Position numbers and translations under genes: made by a program
Part shown: positions 38,017 through 46,969 of the stretch, in pieces
How the letters are laid out: each line of letters starts with the position of its first letter
Position numbering within the stretch: the first letter of the stretch is position 1
Notes under the pieces: model-generated
What the model saw: the letters and a program-made list of their open reading frames with translations, nothing else
Database searches by the model: none
Told to the model about the DNA's origin: nothing
Assembly: GCF_002192455.1 (NCBI RefSeq)
Contig: NZ_CP021744.1
Location: 4,680,001-4,744,000 of the forward strand
From: Streptomyces albireticuli
GTDB taxonomy: Bacteria; Actinomycetota; Actinomycetes; Streptomycetales; Streptomycetaceae
Length of the DNA stretch: 64,000 nucleotides
Direction of reading: 5' to 3'

Positions 38017-39291
38017 GTGAGCGGCAACATAGTGGACCTGGAGGAATTTGGTCCAGTGTTTACCGAGAATCCCTATCCGATTTATCGGGAACTGCGGGCG
38101 CGGGGCCCCGTGCACCGGGTGCGGCTGCCCGGCGGCCTGGAGGCCTGGCTCGTCGTCAGCTACGAGGAGGCGCGGGCCGCCCTCGGCGACCCGAGGCTGC
38201 GCAAGGACTGGTCCTTCGCCGCCCCCGAGCTGCGCAGGATGCGCACCGGGAGCGAGGAGAACACCACCCAGCTGTTCGGCCGGAGCATGCTCAGCGCGGA
38301 CCCGCCGGACCACAGCCGGCTGCGCAAGCTGGTCTCGAAGGCGTTCACGCCGCGCCGGATCGAGGCCCTGCGGCCGCGCATCGAGGAGCTCACCGCGGAC
38401 CTGGTCGGCGCCCTGGCCGCGGGCGGCCGGGCCGATGTGATGGAGGCGCTGGCCTATCCGCTGCCCATCGCCGTGATCTGCGAGATCCTCGGGGTGCCCG
38501 CCCTGGACCAGGACCGCTTCCAGGAGGCGTCCAACAAGCTGATCTCCTCGGACGCCCCGACGCCCGACTACTTCGAGAGCGCCACGCGCCTCAACACCTA
38601 CCTCGACGAGCTGGTCGCCGAGAAGCGGCGCGCGCCCGGGGACGACGTCCTCAGCGCGCTCGTCCACGTCACCGACGAGGACGGCGGCCGGCTGAGCGAC
38701 GAGGAGCTGCGCGGTACGGCGTTCGTGCTGCTCTTCGCGGGCCACGAGACGACCGTCAACCTGATCGGCAACGCCACGCTGGCCCTGCTGACGCACCCGG
38801 AGCAGCTGGCCGCGGTGCGCGAGGACTGGTCGCTGCTGGACGGGGCGATCGAGGAGACCCTGCGCTGGGAGGGGCCGGTGGAGGCGACGACCTGGCGGTT
38901 CGCCTCGGAGGACCTGACGATCGGGGACACCCTGATCCCGGGCGACGGCGGGATCGTCCTGATCTCCCTGGTGTCCGGGAACCGCGACGAGGCGGTGTAC
39001 GAGGACCCGGAGTCCTTCGACATCCGCCGGAAGACCGGCGGGCACCTGGCCTTCGGGCACGGGATCCACTACTGCCTGGGGGCGGCGCTGGCCCGGATGG
39101 AGGCCCGGATCGCGCTCCGCGCCCTCTTCGAGGGCTTCCCCGGTCTGGCCCTGGACACCCCGGTGGACGAGCTCCGCTGGCGCCCGGGGATGCCGATGCG
39201 CGGTCTGCTCACCCTCCCGGTCGACCTGGGCGGGCCCGCCGGGACCCCGCTGTACGGGGGCCAGGAGGTCTCGGCGGCGGCCGCGGCCTGA
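38017..39291 (+). CDS. Cytochrome P450, CYP107-like, cluster tailoring
   Basis: A 424-residue soluble P450: I-helix FVLLFAGHETTVNL, EETLRWEGPV (ExxR), heme loop LAFGHGIHYCLG with Cys353. GTG start 38017 with GAAGGGAG seven bases upstream. Longer in-frame readings contain no P450 sequence. It stands alone on its strand between the divergent carboxylase gene and convergent SufU gene. Probably hydroxylates the pathway product. Ferredoxin is not encoded nearby. Confidence 0.93.
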   Translation: MSGNIVDLEEFGPVFTENPYPIYRELRARGPVHRVRLPGGLEAWLVVSYEEARAALGDPRLRKDWSFAAPELRRMRTGSEENTTQLFGRSMLSADPPDHSRLRKLVSKAFTPRRIEALRPRIEELTADLVGALAAGGRADVMEALAYPLPIAVICEILGVPALDQDRFQEASNKLISSDAPTPDYFESATRLNTYLDELVAEKRRAPGDDVLSALVHVTDEDGGRLSDEELRGTAFVLLFAGHETTVNLIGNATLALLTHPEQLAAVREDWSLLDGAIEETLRWEGPVEATTWRFASEDLTIGDTLIPGDGGIVLISLVSGNRDEAVYEDPESFDIRRKTGGHLAFGHGIHYCLGAALARMEARIALRALFEGFPGLALDTPVDELRWRPGMPMRGLLTLPVDLGGPAGTPLYGGQEVSAAAAA

Positions 39292-39313
39292 CGGCCGTGA
39301 CCGGTCCCGTGGC

Positions 39314-39346
39314 GACGGAGCCCGCGTGCGGCACGCGGGCTCCGTC
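39314..39346. terminator. 15-bp perfect bidirectional terminator
   Basis: Arms 39314-39328 (GACGGAGCCCGCGTG) and 39332-39346 (exact complement), loop CGG, between convergent P450 and SufU-like genes. Confidence 0.85.
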
Positions 39347-39353
39347 CCCGTTC

Positions 39354-39806
39354 CTATCCGCCCGTGGCGGCCAGCGCCCGGTCCGTGGCGTCCCGCCAGG
39401 CCATCCAGCTCAGCAGGGCGCACTTGACCCGGGCCGGGTACTTGGAGACCCCGGCGAAGGCGACCGCGTCGTCCAGCACGGCCTCGTCCGCCTCGTCGGG
39501 CGCGGTCCGGCCCTTCGACTGCATCAGCTCCAGGAACGCGCCCCGGATGCGCTCCGCCTCGTCCAGGTCGCGGCCGACCAGGAGGGTGTTGAGCACGGAG
39601 GCGCTGGCCTGGCTGATGGAGCAGCCCTGCCCCTCGTACGAGACGTCCTGGACGACCCGTCCGTCGAGCTTCACCCGCAGGGTGATCTCGTCGCCGCAGG
39701 TCGGGCTCACGTGGTGCGCCTCGGCGTCGCCGTCGCGAAGCCCTCGACCGTGCGGGTGCTTGTAGTGATCGAGGATCACTTCCCGGTACATCGAGTCGAG
39801 ATTCAT
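39354..39806 (-). CDS. SufU/NifU-like Fe-S or sulfur-transfer protein
   Basis: A 150-residue IscU/SufU-fold protein with the three conserved Cys in context (PTCGDEI, GQGCSIS, VKCALLSW) and the SufU-type start (MNLDSMYREVILDHYKHP). SufU is a zinc-dependent sulfur acceptor from the cysteine desulfurase SufS, normally encoded within suf operons. Here it sits among tailoring and export genes without SufS, SufB, C or D. Possible roles are maturing an Fe-S partner (for example a P450 ferredoxin) or donating sulfur to the product. Start ATG has GAGGAGA upstream; it probably shares a transcript with the MFS gene 21 bases upstream. Confidence 0.88.
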   Translation of the reverse strand: MNLDSMYREVILDHYKHPHGRGLRDGDAEAHHVSPTCGDEITLRVKLDGRVVQDVSYEGQGCSISQASASVLNTLLVGRDLDEAERIRGAFLELMQSKGRTAPDEADEAVLDDAVAFAGVSKYPARVKCALLSWMAWRDATDRALAATGG

Positions 39807-39827
39807 GGCGGGTCTCCTCGGTTTCCC

Positions 39828-41024
39828 TCAGCTCTTCGACATGGCCGGGGTGGTGGCGGACGCCTCTTCCGGGGCGTCCTCGCCCTTCTTGATGAGCCGG
39901 CTCGCGATGCCCGAGGAGATCAGGCCGAGCACGATGAAGCCGAGCCCGAAGAGGCTGAGGTTGTGCACGCCGACCAGGCGGATGCCGGCGGCGCCGGTGA
40001 GGCCGGAGGCGGACACCGCGAGGTACGTGGCGGCGGCGTTCAGGCCGATGGTCAGGGTGCCGTGGGCCGGGGAGATCGTCAGGAGCCGGTGCTGGAGCGG
40101 GACCAGCGAGGCCCAGCCGCAGATGCCCCAGACGAAGATGGCCACGATCGCGGTGCCCAGGTACCGGTTGGACAGCGGCATCAGCGCGAAGTCGATGCCC
40201 GCGACGATGATCGCGACGGCGATGATGCGCTTGCCCGGGATCCTGTCGGTGAGCCGGCCGGCGCCGAGGTTGCCGACGGTCGCGCCGGCGCCCCAGACGA
40301 AGAGCAGCACGGCCAGGACCGTGCCGTTGCCGTCCGTGGCCCGGTCGTAGGACTCGGCCACGAAGCTGTAGTTGGTGTACAGGCCGGTGAAGACCAGCAC
40401 GGTGGTCAGCAGGGTGAAGCCGACCCGGGCGTCCTTGAGCGGGGCCATCCGCTTGCGCAGGTTGACCGGGGGCATCGAGGGGACGTCGGGCATCTGCACG
40501 GCGATGCCGACGGCGCCGAGCACGCTGAGCACGGCGACGAACCAGAGCGTCGCCTGCCAGTTGACCTGGCTGCCGATGACCGTGCCGATGGGCGCGCCGA
40601 GGGCGGTGGCGCCGCTGAGACCGGCCATCACGATCGCGAGGGCCCGGCCGCGCTGCTCCGGCGGGGCGAGCGCCGCCGCCGTGGTGCTCGCGGTCGGGGT
40701 GAACATCGCCGCGCCGAGACCGGCGACCGCGCGGCTGGCCAGCACCAGCCCGAAGGTGGGCAGGACCGCGGTCAGCGCGTTGCCGATCGCCAGGATGAGC
40801 AGGCCGGCCAGCAGCAGGCGCTTGCGGGGCCAGTGCGCGGTCGTGGCGGCCACGATGGGCGACAGGATCGCGTAGGTGAACGCGAAGACCGTGATCAGCA
40901 GGCCCGCGGTCGAAATGCTCACGTCGAGCGAGTCGGAGATCTCGGGGAGGATTCCTGCGATGACAAAGCTGTCCGTACCCACCGCGAAGGTTCCTAGGGT
41001 AAGGAAGAGCAGGCGACTGTACAT
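39828..41024 (-). CDS. MFS transporter, DHA1-type efflux
   Basis: A 398-residue membrane protein with about 12 hydrophobic segments, the DHA1 signature between TM2 and TM3 (SPIVAATTAHWPRKRLLLAG) and motif C-like glycines in TM5. The family contains AraJ/CmlR-type drug exporters. It is transcribed divergently from an ArsR-type regulator, so product export or self-resistance with local repression is likely. ATG with GAGGGG upstream. Confidence 0.92.
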   Translation of the reverse strand: MYSRLLFLTLGTFAVGTDSFVIAGILPEISDSLDVSISTAGLLITVFAFTYAILSPIVAATTAHWPRKRLLLAGLLILAIGNALTAVLPTFGLVLASRAVAGLGAAMFTPTASTTAAALAPPEQRGRALAIVMAGLSGATALGAPIGTVIGSQVNWQATLWFVAVLSVLGAVGIAVQMPDVPSMPPVNLRKRMAPLKDARVGFTLLTTVLVFTGLYTNYSFVAESYDRATDGNGTVLAVLLFVWGAGATVGNLGAGRLTDRIPGKRIIAVAIIVAGIDFALMPLSNRYLGTAIVAIFVWGICGWASLVPLQHRLLTISPAHGTLTIGLNAAATYLAVSASGLTGAAGIRLVGVHNLSLFGLGFIVLGLISSGIASRLIKKGEDAPEEASATTPAMSKS

Positions 41025-41065
41025 TTCCCCTCGCTTAATACGTAACAGATCGTTTGACAGTCGTC

Positions 41066-41129
41066 ATACTAGGGCTCCGTCCCGTGATCGTGTCAAGGTA
41101 CGGTTTGATCGCCATGCAACGGATACAAT
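41066..41129. promoter_or_regulatory. Divergent promoters between MFS exporter and ArsR gene
   Basis: Toward the MFS gene (minus strand): TTGACA (complement of 41091-41096), 19-base spacer, TAGTAT (complement of 41066-41071). Toward arsR (plus strand): -10 TACAAT at 41124-41129 with no clear -35. An ArsR dimer binding here could control both. I could not define a convincing palindrome. Confidence 0.45.
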
Positions 41130-41159
41130 CGCTGCGTCGACTTGGCGGAGGGAGGCCCG

Positions 41160-41534
41160 GTGGCTCGCTACCTCGCGGAACCGGACGCGGTGGGCATCAA
41201 GTTCGTGGAGGTCATGCGCGCGCTCGCGGACCCGGTCCGGCTGCGCATGCTCCTGGTGCTGGCGGACGGCGAGTACCACCCGTGCTGGCCGGAGGAGTTC
41301 CTGGTGGGCGTCCACAAGTCCACGCTGTCGCACCACTTCCGGGTGCTGCGCGAGGCGGGGATCACCCGGACCCGCCTGGAGGGCCGCAACTATTTCGTTC
41401 AATTGCGTAGAGAAGACCTGGATGCCCGGTTCTCCGGTCTGCTGGACGCCGTGCTCGGCGGCGCCCGGGAATTGGATGTGACGGACTCTCCCGACGCGGC
41501 CGGCGCCGGAAACGGAACCGGAAACGATGTCTGA
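41160..41534 (+). CDS. ArsR-family winged-helix regulator
   Basis: A 124-residue regulator: VMRALADPVRLRMLLVLAD (helices before the HTH), then KSTLSHHFRVLREAGITRTRLEGRNYFVQLRREDL (recognition helix and wing). No Cys pair for metal sensing is in the usual alpha-3 site, so it may sense an organic ligand. GTG 41160 is chosen since GGAGGG precedes it by 7 bases; a TTG at 41142 is an alternative. It is divergent from the MFS exporter, its likely target. Confidence 0.9.
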   Translation: MARYLAEPDAVGIKFVEVMRALADPVRLRMLLVLADGEYHPCWPEEFLVGVHKSTLSHHFRVLREAGITRTRLEGRNYFVQLRREDLDARFSGLLDAVLGGARELDVTDSPDAAGAGNGTGNDV

Positions 41535-41711
41535 AACGTGTTTCGTCCGCGGTACGTGAGATGAACGCGGGGTTGCGCCGCAGCGTAAAAATGGTTCAAA
41601 ATGCACCAACCTCCCGTCAAAGGCGGCGCACAGTGCCTTCGGGACATGCGCATACTGGGCGGCGTCGACGGTGCGGAGCGAAGTCGCAATTCTCCGCATC
41701 CAGGAGCTGAG

Positions 41712-42383
41712 ATGATAGAGACCAAACCGGTCGCAGGGCGCCGGGAGCGAAATAAGCAGAGGGTCCGCCAGCGGCTGTACTCGGCGGCGGTCACGCTTTT
41801 CGCGAAGCAGGGCTACGACCAGACCTCGATCGACGAGATCACCGAAGAGGCCGACGTCGCGCGGGCCACGTTCTTCAATTACTTCCAGCGCAAGGAAGAC
41901 ATCATCATCGCCTGGGGCGACCTGCGGCGGGAGAAACTCCAGGCCAGCCTCGGATTCCTGCCCGCGCCGCGCGGCGATGTCGTGGCACGCCTCGATCAGT
42001 GCGTGTCCGCCCTGGTGGACATCAACGAGGAGGAGCGGGACATCACCCGCGCCATGCTCCTCGCCTGGGTGAAGGCCGGCCGGCCGATGCTGGAGGACCC
42101 CTATTCCAGCCGGATCTTCGCGGAGATCATCGAGGAGGGCCTCCGGCAGGGCCAGGTGTCCCCCGGCGTGGACGCGTCACGGGTGGGCCAGCTGCTCCGC
42201 GACGCCTATCTGGGCGCCCTCTACCGCTGGACGCAGGCGCAGGGCGCGGACACCCACCTCTATGCGGAACTGCGGGAGCTGTTCCACATCATCCTCCGGG
42301 GCATCATGCCCGGCTACGCGCTCGGCGTGGAGCGGCCGCTCGCGGCCGCCCCCGAGCCGAGCGGGGCCCCCGGCGCCGCCTGA
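41712..42383 (+). CDS. TetR-family transcriptional regulator
   Basis: A 223-residue regulator: N-terminal HTH about 15-60 (RQRLYSAAVTLFAKQGYDQTSIDEITEEADVARATFFNYFQRKEDII) and an all-helical ligand domain. ATG 41712 with CAGGAG upstream; earlier in-frame codons lack HTH homology. It lies between ArsR and the convergent type I PKS. Probable ligands are acyl-CoA or the pathway product, as is common for TetR proteins in polyketide clusters. Confidence 0.92.
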   Translation: MIETKPVAGRRERNKQRVRQRLYSAAVTLFAKQGYDQTSIDEITEEADVARATFFNYFQRKEDIIIAWGDLRREKLQASLGFLPAPRGDVVARLDQCVSALVDINEEERDITRAMLLAWVKAGRPMLEDPYSSRIFAEIIEEGLRQGQVSPGVDASRVGQLLRDAYLGALYRWTQAQGADTHLYAELRELFHIILRGIMPGYALGVERPLAAAPEPSGAPGAA

Positions 42384-42402
42384 CGGGGACCCCGGTCGCG
42401 GC

Positions 42403-45400
42403 CTACCGCAGGGAGCCGGCCAGGCTCCCGATGCTGTCCTCGCCCAGCAGGCGGCCGATGCTCAGGTCGACACCGTGCTCGGTGAGCAGCCTCCGGCGCA
42501 GCTGACCCGCCATCAGGGAGTCCAGCCCGAGGTCACGCAGCGGCCGGCGGCCGTCGATCCGTTCGGGCGGCAGCCCGAGCACCGCGGCCACCTGGGCCAG
42601 GAAGCGCTCCTCGGCCGTCGCCGCCGGGACGGACGCGGGTGCCGGCGCCGGCCGTGGCCCGGGCGGACCCGCCTCCGCCGCCGGAGGCGCGACGGCGGAC
42701 GGGACGGGGGGTGGCGCGGCAGTTGCCACAGGAGGTGCCACAGGAGGTGCCACAGGAGGTGCCACGGGAGGCCGGTGCGCCCCGGCGGAGGACAGCGGGT
42801 CCGGTCCGGCCCCTGCGGATCCGGCGGTGGCCGCGGTCCGGGCCGCCACCTGCCCGAGCAGGCTCCCGACGTGCGAGAGCAGCGCCGTGGCCCCGCCGCG
42901 CACGGTGGCGACGGCCGGCGCGCTCACGACGAACTCCGGCAGCCTCGGCAGCAGCGAGGCCATCCGCTGCGGCAGGGACGCCTCGGCCCCGGCGATCCGG
43001 TGCATCCGGATGTCCCGGAACGCGGCGAGGACGGCGCCGGCGCCGTCCAGGAGCAGCACCTCGGCCCGCCCCTCCGGCCGCGCCGGGTCCGGCACGAACC
43101 GCGCCAGGCTCCAGAACTCCGCCGGGAGTTCGCCCGCGATCTCCACGCTGTCGAAGGACACCGGGACGTAGGCGCACGTCGCGGCGGAGGGTGCGCCGCC
43201 CAGCGGATAGGCCGCGGCGACGGACTGGAGGCCCGCCTCCCACAGGGCCGGCTGCCCCGCCCCCGTCAGCCGCATCCGGGCGACGGCCTCCCCTTCCGTA
43301 CGCCACGCCTGGGCCACCGCGCGGGACGCCTCGCCGAACTCGTAACCGCGCGCCACGGCCAGGCGTTCGAACTCGGCAGCGGGCAGGTAGGCGCGGCAGC
43401 GGGCCAGCGCGTCGTTCAGCTCGTCGGCGCCCCGCCGCCCGTCGCCGGCCTCCTCGTCGTGCCGGACCCGGGCCGTCATGCAGAGCACGGGCGGCCGCTC
43501 GTCGCCCGGCGGACGCAAAGCCTCCACCCGGGCCCGCGCCCCGCCCGCCCGGCCGTCGTCCGTGAGCGTGACCCGGAGCGTCACCCCGGCGCCCTCCGTC
43601 ACGTCGACGAACTCCTCGCCCAGCCGGACGTCCTCCAGGACGAGGCGCCCGTCGTCCCCCTCGCCGTCGGCGCGCGCCGTGTCGAGCACCGCCGCCATGT
43701 AGTACGAGGGCGGGATCGGCGCGAGTCCGCGCAGGGAGGTGACCGCGACCGACCCGGTCACGGGGAACTCGCGCACCCGCTCGCGCCGCGCGGCCGGCCG
43801 CGACGGGCCGGCGGGCAGCCGGTACGTCTCGGTGTCCCAGGGGTAGGCGGGCAGCGGGACGACCGGGCCGCGGGGGGAGAACCAGCGCTCCCACGCCACG
43901 GCCGCCCCCTGGCCAAACAGCTGTCCCAGCGAGCGGGCCAGCATCAGCGGCTCGTCCTCGTGCCGCCGCAGCGAGGCGACCGGCGGCACCGGGGTACCCA
44001 GGTCGCCCAGGACGTCGTCGACCGCCGTCAGCAGGGCGGGGTGCGGGCTGATCTCCAGGAAGACGTGCTCGCCCTCCTTCGCCACGGACCGCACGGCCTC
44101 GGCGAACTCCACCGGGTGGCGCAGGTTGTCGGCCCAGTAGGCGGCGTCGAGCTCGGGGCCCCGGACCCGGTCGCCGCGCACGGTGGACACCATCGCGGTC
44201 TTCACCGGCTTCGGCCGCAGGCCGGCGAGCGCGGCCAGCAGGTCCTCGCGGATCAGGTCCATGCCGGGGGAGTGCGAGGCGACGTTCACCTTCAGCATGC
44301 GGTGGAAGACCCCCCGGCCCGCCAGCACCCGGCCGAGCTCCCGGAGTTCGTCCGGGGCGCCCGCGAGCACCGCCGACCTCTGCGAGTTCTCCACCGCCAC
44401 GCAGAGGGAGCCGAGCCCGGCCGCGGCCCGCCGCGCCTCGTCGGCCGACAGCTCGACGGCCATCATCGAGCCGAACCCGGCCACCCGCTCCATCAGCCGG
44501 CTGCGGCGGCAGATCACCGCGGCGGCGTCCTCGGCCGAGAGGGCGCCGGCGACCTGGGCGGCGGCCACCTCGCCCATGCTGTGGCCGACGCAGACGTCGG
44601 GCTCGACGCCCCGCTCGCGCCAGGCCGCGGCCAGCGCGACCTGCACGGCCCACAGCACGGGCTGGACGACGGCGACGTCGTCGGGGAACTCCTCCGTGGC
44701 CGTGGTGAGCAGCTCGGTCACCGACCAGCCGAGCTCGTCGCGCACCGCCCTGTCGCACTCCTCCATGGCGGCGCGGAAGGCGGGTGAGGTCTCCAGCAGC
44801 CGGCGGCCCATGCCGAGCCACTGCGACCCCTGGCCGGGGAAGACGAAGACGGTCCCGCGGGCGCCGCCGAAGCCGGCCTCCGCGATGCCGCCGTCGGGGG
44901 TCTCCGTCCCCTCGGCGAGCGCCCGCAGCGTGGCGGCGAGGTTGTCGTGCGTCGTGCCGACCGCCCACAGCCTGTGGGTGTGCGCGTCGCGGCGCGTGGC
45001 CGCGGTCGCGCAGACGTCCCGGAGCGAGTGCCGGCGGCCGGGCCCGTCCGGCCCGAGGTGGCGGGCGTACGCGCGGGCCAGCCGGCGCAGGGACGAGTGC
45101 GACCGGGCGGACAGGACCAGCAGGTGGGGGCCGGTGCCGTCCTCGGCGGTCGCGGCCGGGCCGTCGGCCACCGGGACGTACTCGCCGATCACGGCGTGCA
45201 CGTTGGTGCCGGACAGCCCGAACGAGCTGACCCCGATCAGGGCCCGCTCGCCGGTCCTCCCCAGCGGCCGGTTGGCCCGGACGAGGTCGAGGGGCGAGTC
45301 GTCCCGCGTGAGCAGCGGGTGCGGCGTACGGACGTGCAGGGAGGCGGGGATGACGCCGTGCCGGGCGATCAGCACGGCCTTGATGAGGCCGGCGACGCCC

Positions 45401-46479
45401 GCGGTGGCCTCGGTGTGGCCGATGTTGCTCTTCACCGAGCCGATCGGCAGCGGGCGGTCCGCCGACCGGGCGCCCGCGACGGCCTCGGCCAGGGCGCGCA
45501 GCTCGACGTCGTCGCCGACGGGCGTCCCGGTGCCGTGGGCCTCCACGTAGTCCAGCCGCGCGGGTGTGACACCGGCGGCGCGGCACGCCTCGTGGATCAT
45601 GTCGGACTGGCCGGACACGGCGGGCTGGAGCAGCAGGCCCGAGCCCCGGCCGTCGTTGTTGCAGACGCTGCTGTGCAGCACGGCGAGCACGGGGTCGCCG
45701 TCGCGCTCGGCGTCGGCGAGCCGCTTGAGCACCACGACGCCCACGCCCTCGCTGCGGACGAAGCCGTCGGCGGTGACGTCGCCGAACTTGCAGCGGCCGT
45801 CCGGGGCCATCATGGAGCCCTGGGTGTAGGCGATGGAGTCCTCGGGCGACAGGATGATGTTGACGCCGCCCGCGATCGCCAGGTCGCTCTCGCCGGTGAG
45901 CAGGCTCTGCCGGGCGGTGTGGACGGCGGCCAGCGAGGACGAGCAGGCGGTGTCCAGCACCATGCTGGGTCCGCGCAGGTCCAGCGCGTAGGAGACGCGG
46001 CCCGCGGTGATGGCCCGGAGCCGGGTGCCGGCGGCGGTGCGCACGGTGCGGTCGGCCGGCGCGATGGTCTCGCCGTACTCGGCGGTGGCCTGGCCCACGA
46101 ACACCCCGGTGCGGCTGCCGGCCAGGCGGGAGGGGACCACGCCCGCGTTCTCCAGGGCCTCCCAGACGACCTGGAGGAGAAGGCGCTGCTGGGGGTCGGA
46201 GGTGACGGCCTCCACTGGGGAAATTCCGAAGAATCCCGCGTCAAAATCGAACGGCTTGTCGAGAAAGCCGCCGTAGGCCGACACGGTCTTCCCGAGGACG
46301 CTGCCGGTCGGGTCGTGGTGGTCGGCCACGGGGTAGCGGTCGGCGGGTACCCGGGTGATCGCGTCGGTGTTCTCCGTCAGCATTTTCCAGAATTCATCGA
46401 CATTCTGTGCGGCGGGGAATCGGCATCCCATTCCAATAACAGCAATATCTTTCCTGTTCTCGCCATCCAGGTGATTCAT
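42403..46479 (-). CDS. Type I polyketide synthase module: KS-AT-DH(degenerate)-ACP
   Basis: A 1358-residue single module. KS about 10-440: Cys179 (DTACSSS), EAHGTGTPVGDD, NIGHTEA. AT about 535-830: FPGQGSQW, nucleophile Ser634 (VGHSMGEV), specificity region NVASHSPGMD, which resembles both methylmalonyl ATs (YASH) and the malonyl ATs of 6-MSA-type iterative PKSs. DH about 895-1150: the HxxxGxxxxP His is Thr914 and the second catalytic Asp is Glu (LWEAGLQ), so inactive as a dehydratase. Pro/Val/Ala repeat linker, then ACP about 1290-1358 with Ser1321 (LGLDSLMAG). No KR, ER or TE, and no loading domain. Probably condenses an acyl starter from the ligase or from the PUFA-like system. The Shine-Dalgarno is weak. 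Confidence 0.93.
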   Translation of the reverse strand: MNHLDGENRKDIAVIGMGCRFPAAQNVDEFWKMLTENTDAITRVPADRYPVADHHDPTGSVLGKTVSAYGGFLDKPFDFDAGFFGISPVEAVTSDPQQRLLLQVVWEALENAGVVPSRLAGSRTGVFVGQATAEYGETIAPADRTVRTAAGTRLRAITAGRVSYALDLRGPSMVLDTACSSSLAAVHTARQSLLTGESDLAIAGGVNIILSPEDSIAYTQGSMMAPDGRCKFGDVTADGFVRSEGVGVVVLKRLADAERDGDPVLAVLHSSVCNNDGRGSGLLLQPAVSGQSDMIHEACRAAGVTPARLDYVEAHGTGTPVGDDVELRALAEAVAGARSADRPLPIGSVKSNIGHTEATAGVAGLIKAVLIARHGVIPASLHVRTPHPLLTRDDSPLDLVRANRPLGRTGERALIGVSSFGLSGTNVHAVIGEYVPVADGPAATAEDGTGPHLLVLSARSHSSLRRLARAYARHLGPDGPGRRHSLRDVCATAATRRDAHTHRLWAVGTTHDNLAATLRALAEGTETPDGGIAEAGFGGARGTVFVFPGQGSQWLGMGRRLLETSPAFRAAMEECDRAVRDELGWSVTELLTTATEEFPDDVAVVQPVLWAVQVALAAAWRERGVEPDVCVGHSMGEVAAAQVAGALSAEDAAAVICRRSRLMERVAGFGSMMAVELSADEARRAAAGLGSLCVAVENSQRSAVLAGAPDELRELGRVLAGRGVFHRMLKVNVASHSPGMDLIREDLLAALAGLRPKPVKTAMVSTVRGDRVRGPELDAAYWADNLRHPVEFAEAVRSVAKEGEHVFLEISPHPALLTAVDDVLGDLGTPVPPVASLRRHEDEPLMLARSLGQLFGQGAAVAWERWFSPRGPVVPLPAYPWDTETYRLPAGPSRPAARRERVREFPVTGSVAVTSLRGLAPIPPSYYMAAVLDTARADGEGDDGRLVLEDVRLGEEFVDVTEGAGVTLRVTLTDDGRAGGARARVEALRPPGDERPPVLCMTARVRHDEEAGDGRRGADELNDALARCRAYLPAAEFERLAVARGYEFGEASRAVAQAWRTEGEAVARMRLTGAGQPALWEAGLQSVAAAYPLGGAPSAATCAYVPVSFDSVEIAGELPAEFWSLARFVPDPARPEGRAEVLLLDGAGAVLAAFRDIRMHRIAGAEASLPQRMASLLPRLPEFVVSAPAVATVRGGATALLSHVGSLLGQVAARTAATAGSAGAGPDPLSSAGAHRPPVAPPVAPPVAPPVATAAPPPVPSAVAPPAAEAGPPGPRPAPAPASVPAATAEERFLAQVAAVLGLPPERIDGRRPLRDLGLDSLMAGQLRRRLLTEHGVDLSIGRLLGEDSIGSLAGSLR
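42725..42772 (-). repeat. Four 12-bp tandem repeats in the PKS linker
   Basis: GCCACAGGAGGT on the plus strand, three exact units and one diverged, encoding PPVA repeats between the DH-like domain and the ACP. It acts as a flexible linker; copy number probably varies. Confidence 0.85.
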
Positions 46480-46598
46480 GCTTCAAATGTATACCAGCGC
46501 ACATGTTTTATTCGGCGGGAAGTGGGCGGCCTTCCCCGGCCACTCGGGCAACTGCCCGGCATATGTGTATTGATCGGCATTTGCGCATTTATGATTCC

Positions 46599-46627
46599 TT
46601 GATTGAGACGTGGGTCACGATTAAGTG
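46599..46627 (+). promoter_or_regulatory. Candidate promoter of the HTH-only LuxR gene
   Basis: TTGATT (46599-46604), 17-base spacer, TAAGTG (46622-46627), in the AT-richer 232-base divergent region between PKS and regulator genes. Confidence 0.4.
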
Positions 46628-46711
46628 CGCCGGAGTGCAAAGACCGTCTAGTGTCCAGTTGTAGACGCGAGTCCATGTTTCGTGTTGTCGATGCGAGGGG
46701 GTCGGTGACGG

Positions 46712-46969
46712 ATGCCTGACTGGTGGCCGCAGATCAGGAGGGTGGATCTCCTGTCCATCCGGGAGAAGGACGTGTTCTGGCTGCTCGGAGCGGGTTGTTC
46801 CAACCGCTCCATCTCGGTGCGGCTCCAGGTGACGGAGCGCACCGTCAAGGCCCATGTGGCCCGCATACTCACCAAGTTGGAAGTGGAATCCCGTCTTCAG
46901 GCCGGCCTCGTCTCGTACATCTACCACCAGGCGCAAGGGCGCCATCTCGCCGCGGTGAAGGCCGGCTGA
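46712..46969 (+). CDS. HTH-only LuxR-family regulator
   Basis: An 85-residue protein consisting of little more than a GerE/LuxR DNA-binding domain (about 10-70: LLSIREKDVFWLLGAGCSNRSISVRLQVTERTVKAHVARILTKL). It lacks receiver, autoinducer or ATPase domains, so activity must be set by expression level, a partner or covalent state. ATG 46712, with GGGGGTCGGTGACGG before it. Divergent from the type I PKS gene and followed by the ligase gene after 204 bases; a pathway-specific activator is the likely role. It contains no TTA codon. Confidence 0.85.
   Translation: MPDWWPQIRRVDLLSIREKDVFWLLGAGCSNRSISVRLQVTERTVKAHVARILTKLEVESRLQAGLVSYIYHQAQGRHLAAVKAG

Noticed and set aside
42725..42772. Short tandem repeat as a CRISPR-like array
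   Set aside because: Units are 12 bp without spacers and are inside a coding frame as PPVA repeats.
39828..46479. Further in-frame TTA codons in cluster genes
   Set aside because: Candidate TTA triplets in the MFS gene (near 40993) and PKS gene (near 43340 and 46435) are out of frame (CTT ACC, GGT TAC, GTT ATT). Only the carboxylase codon is in frame.
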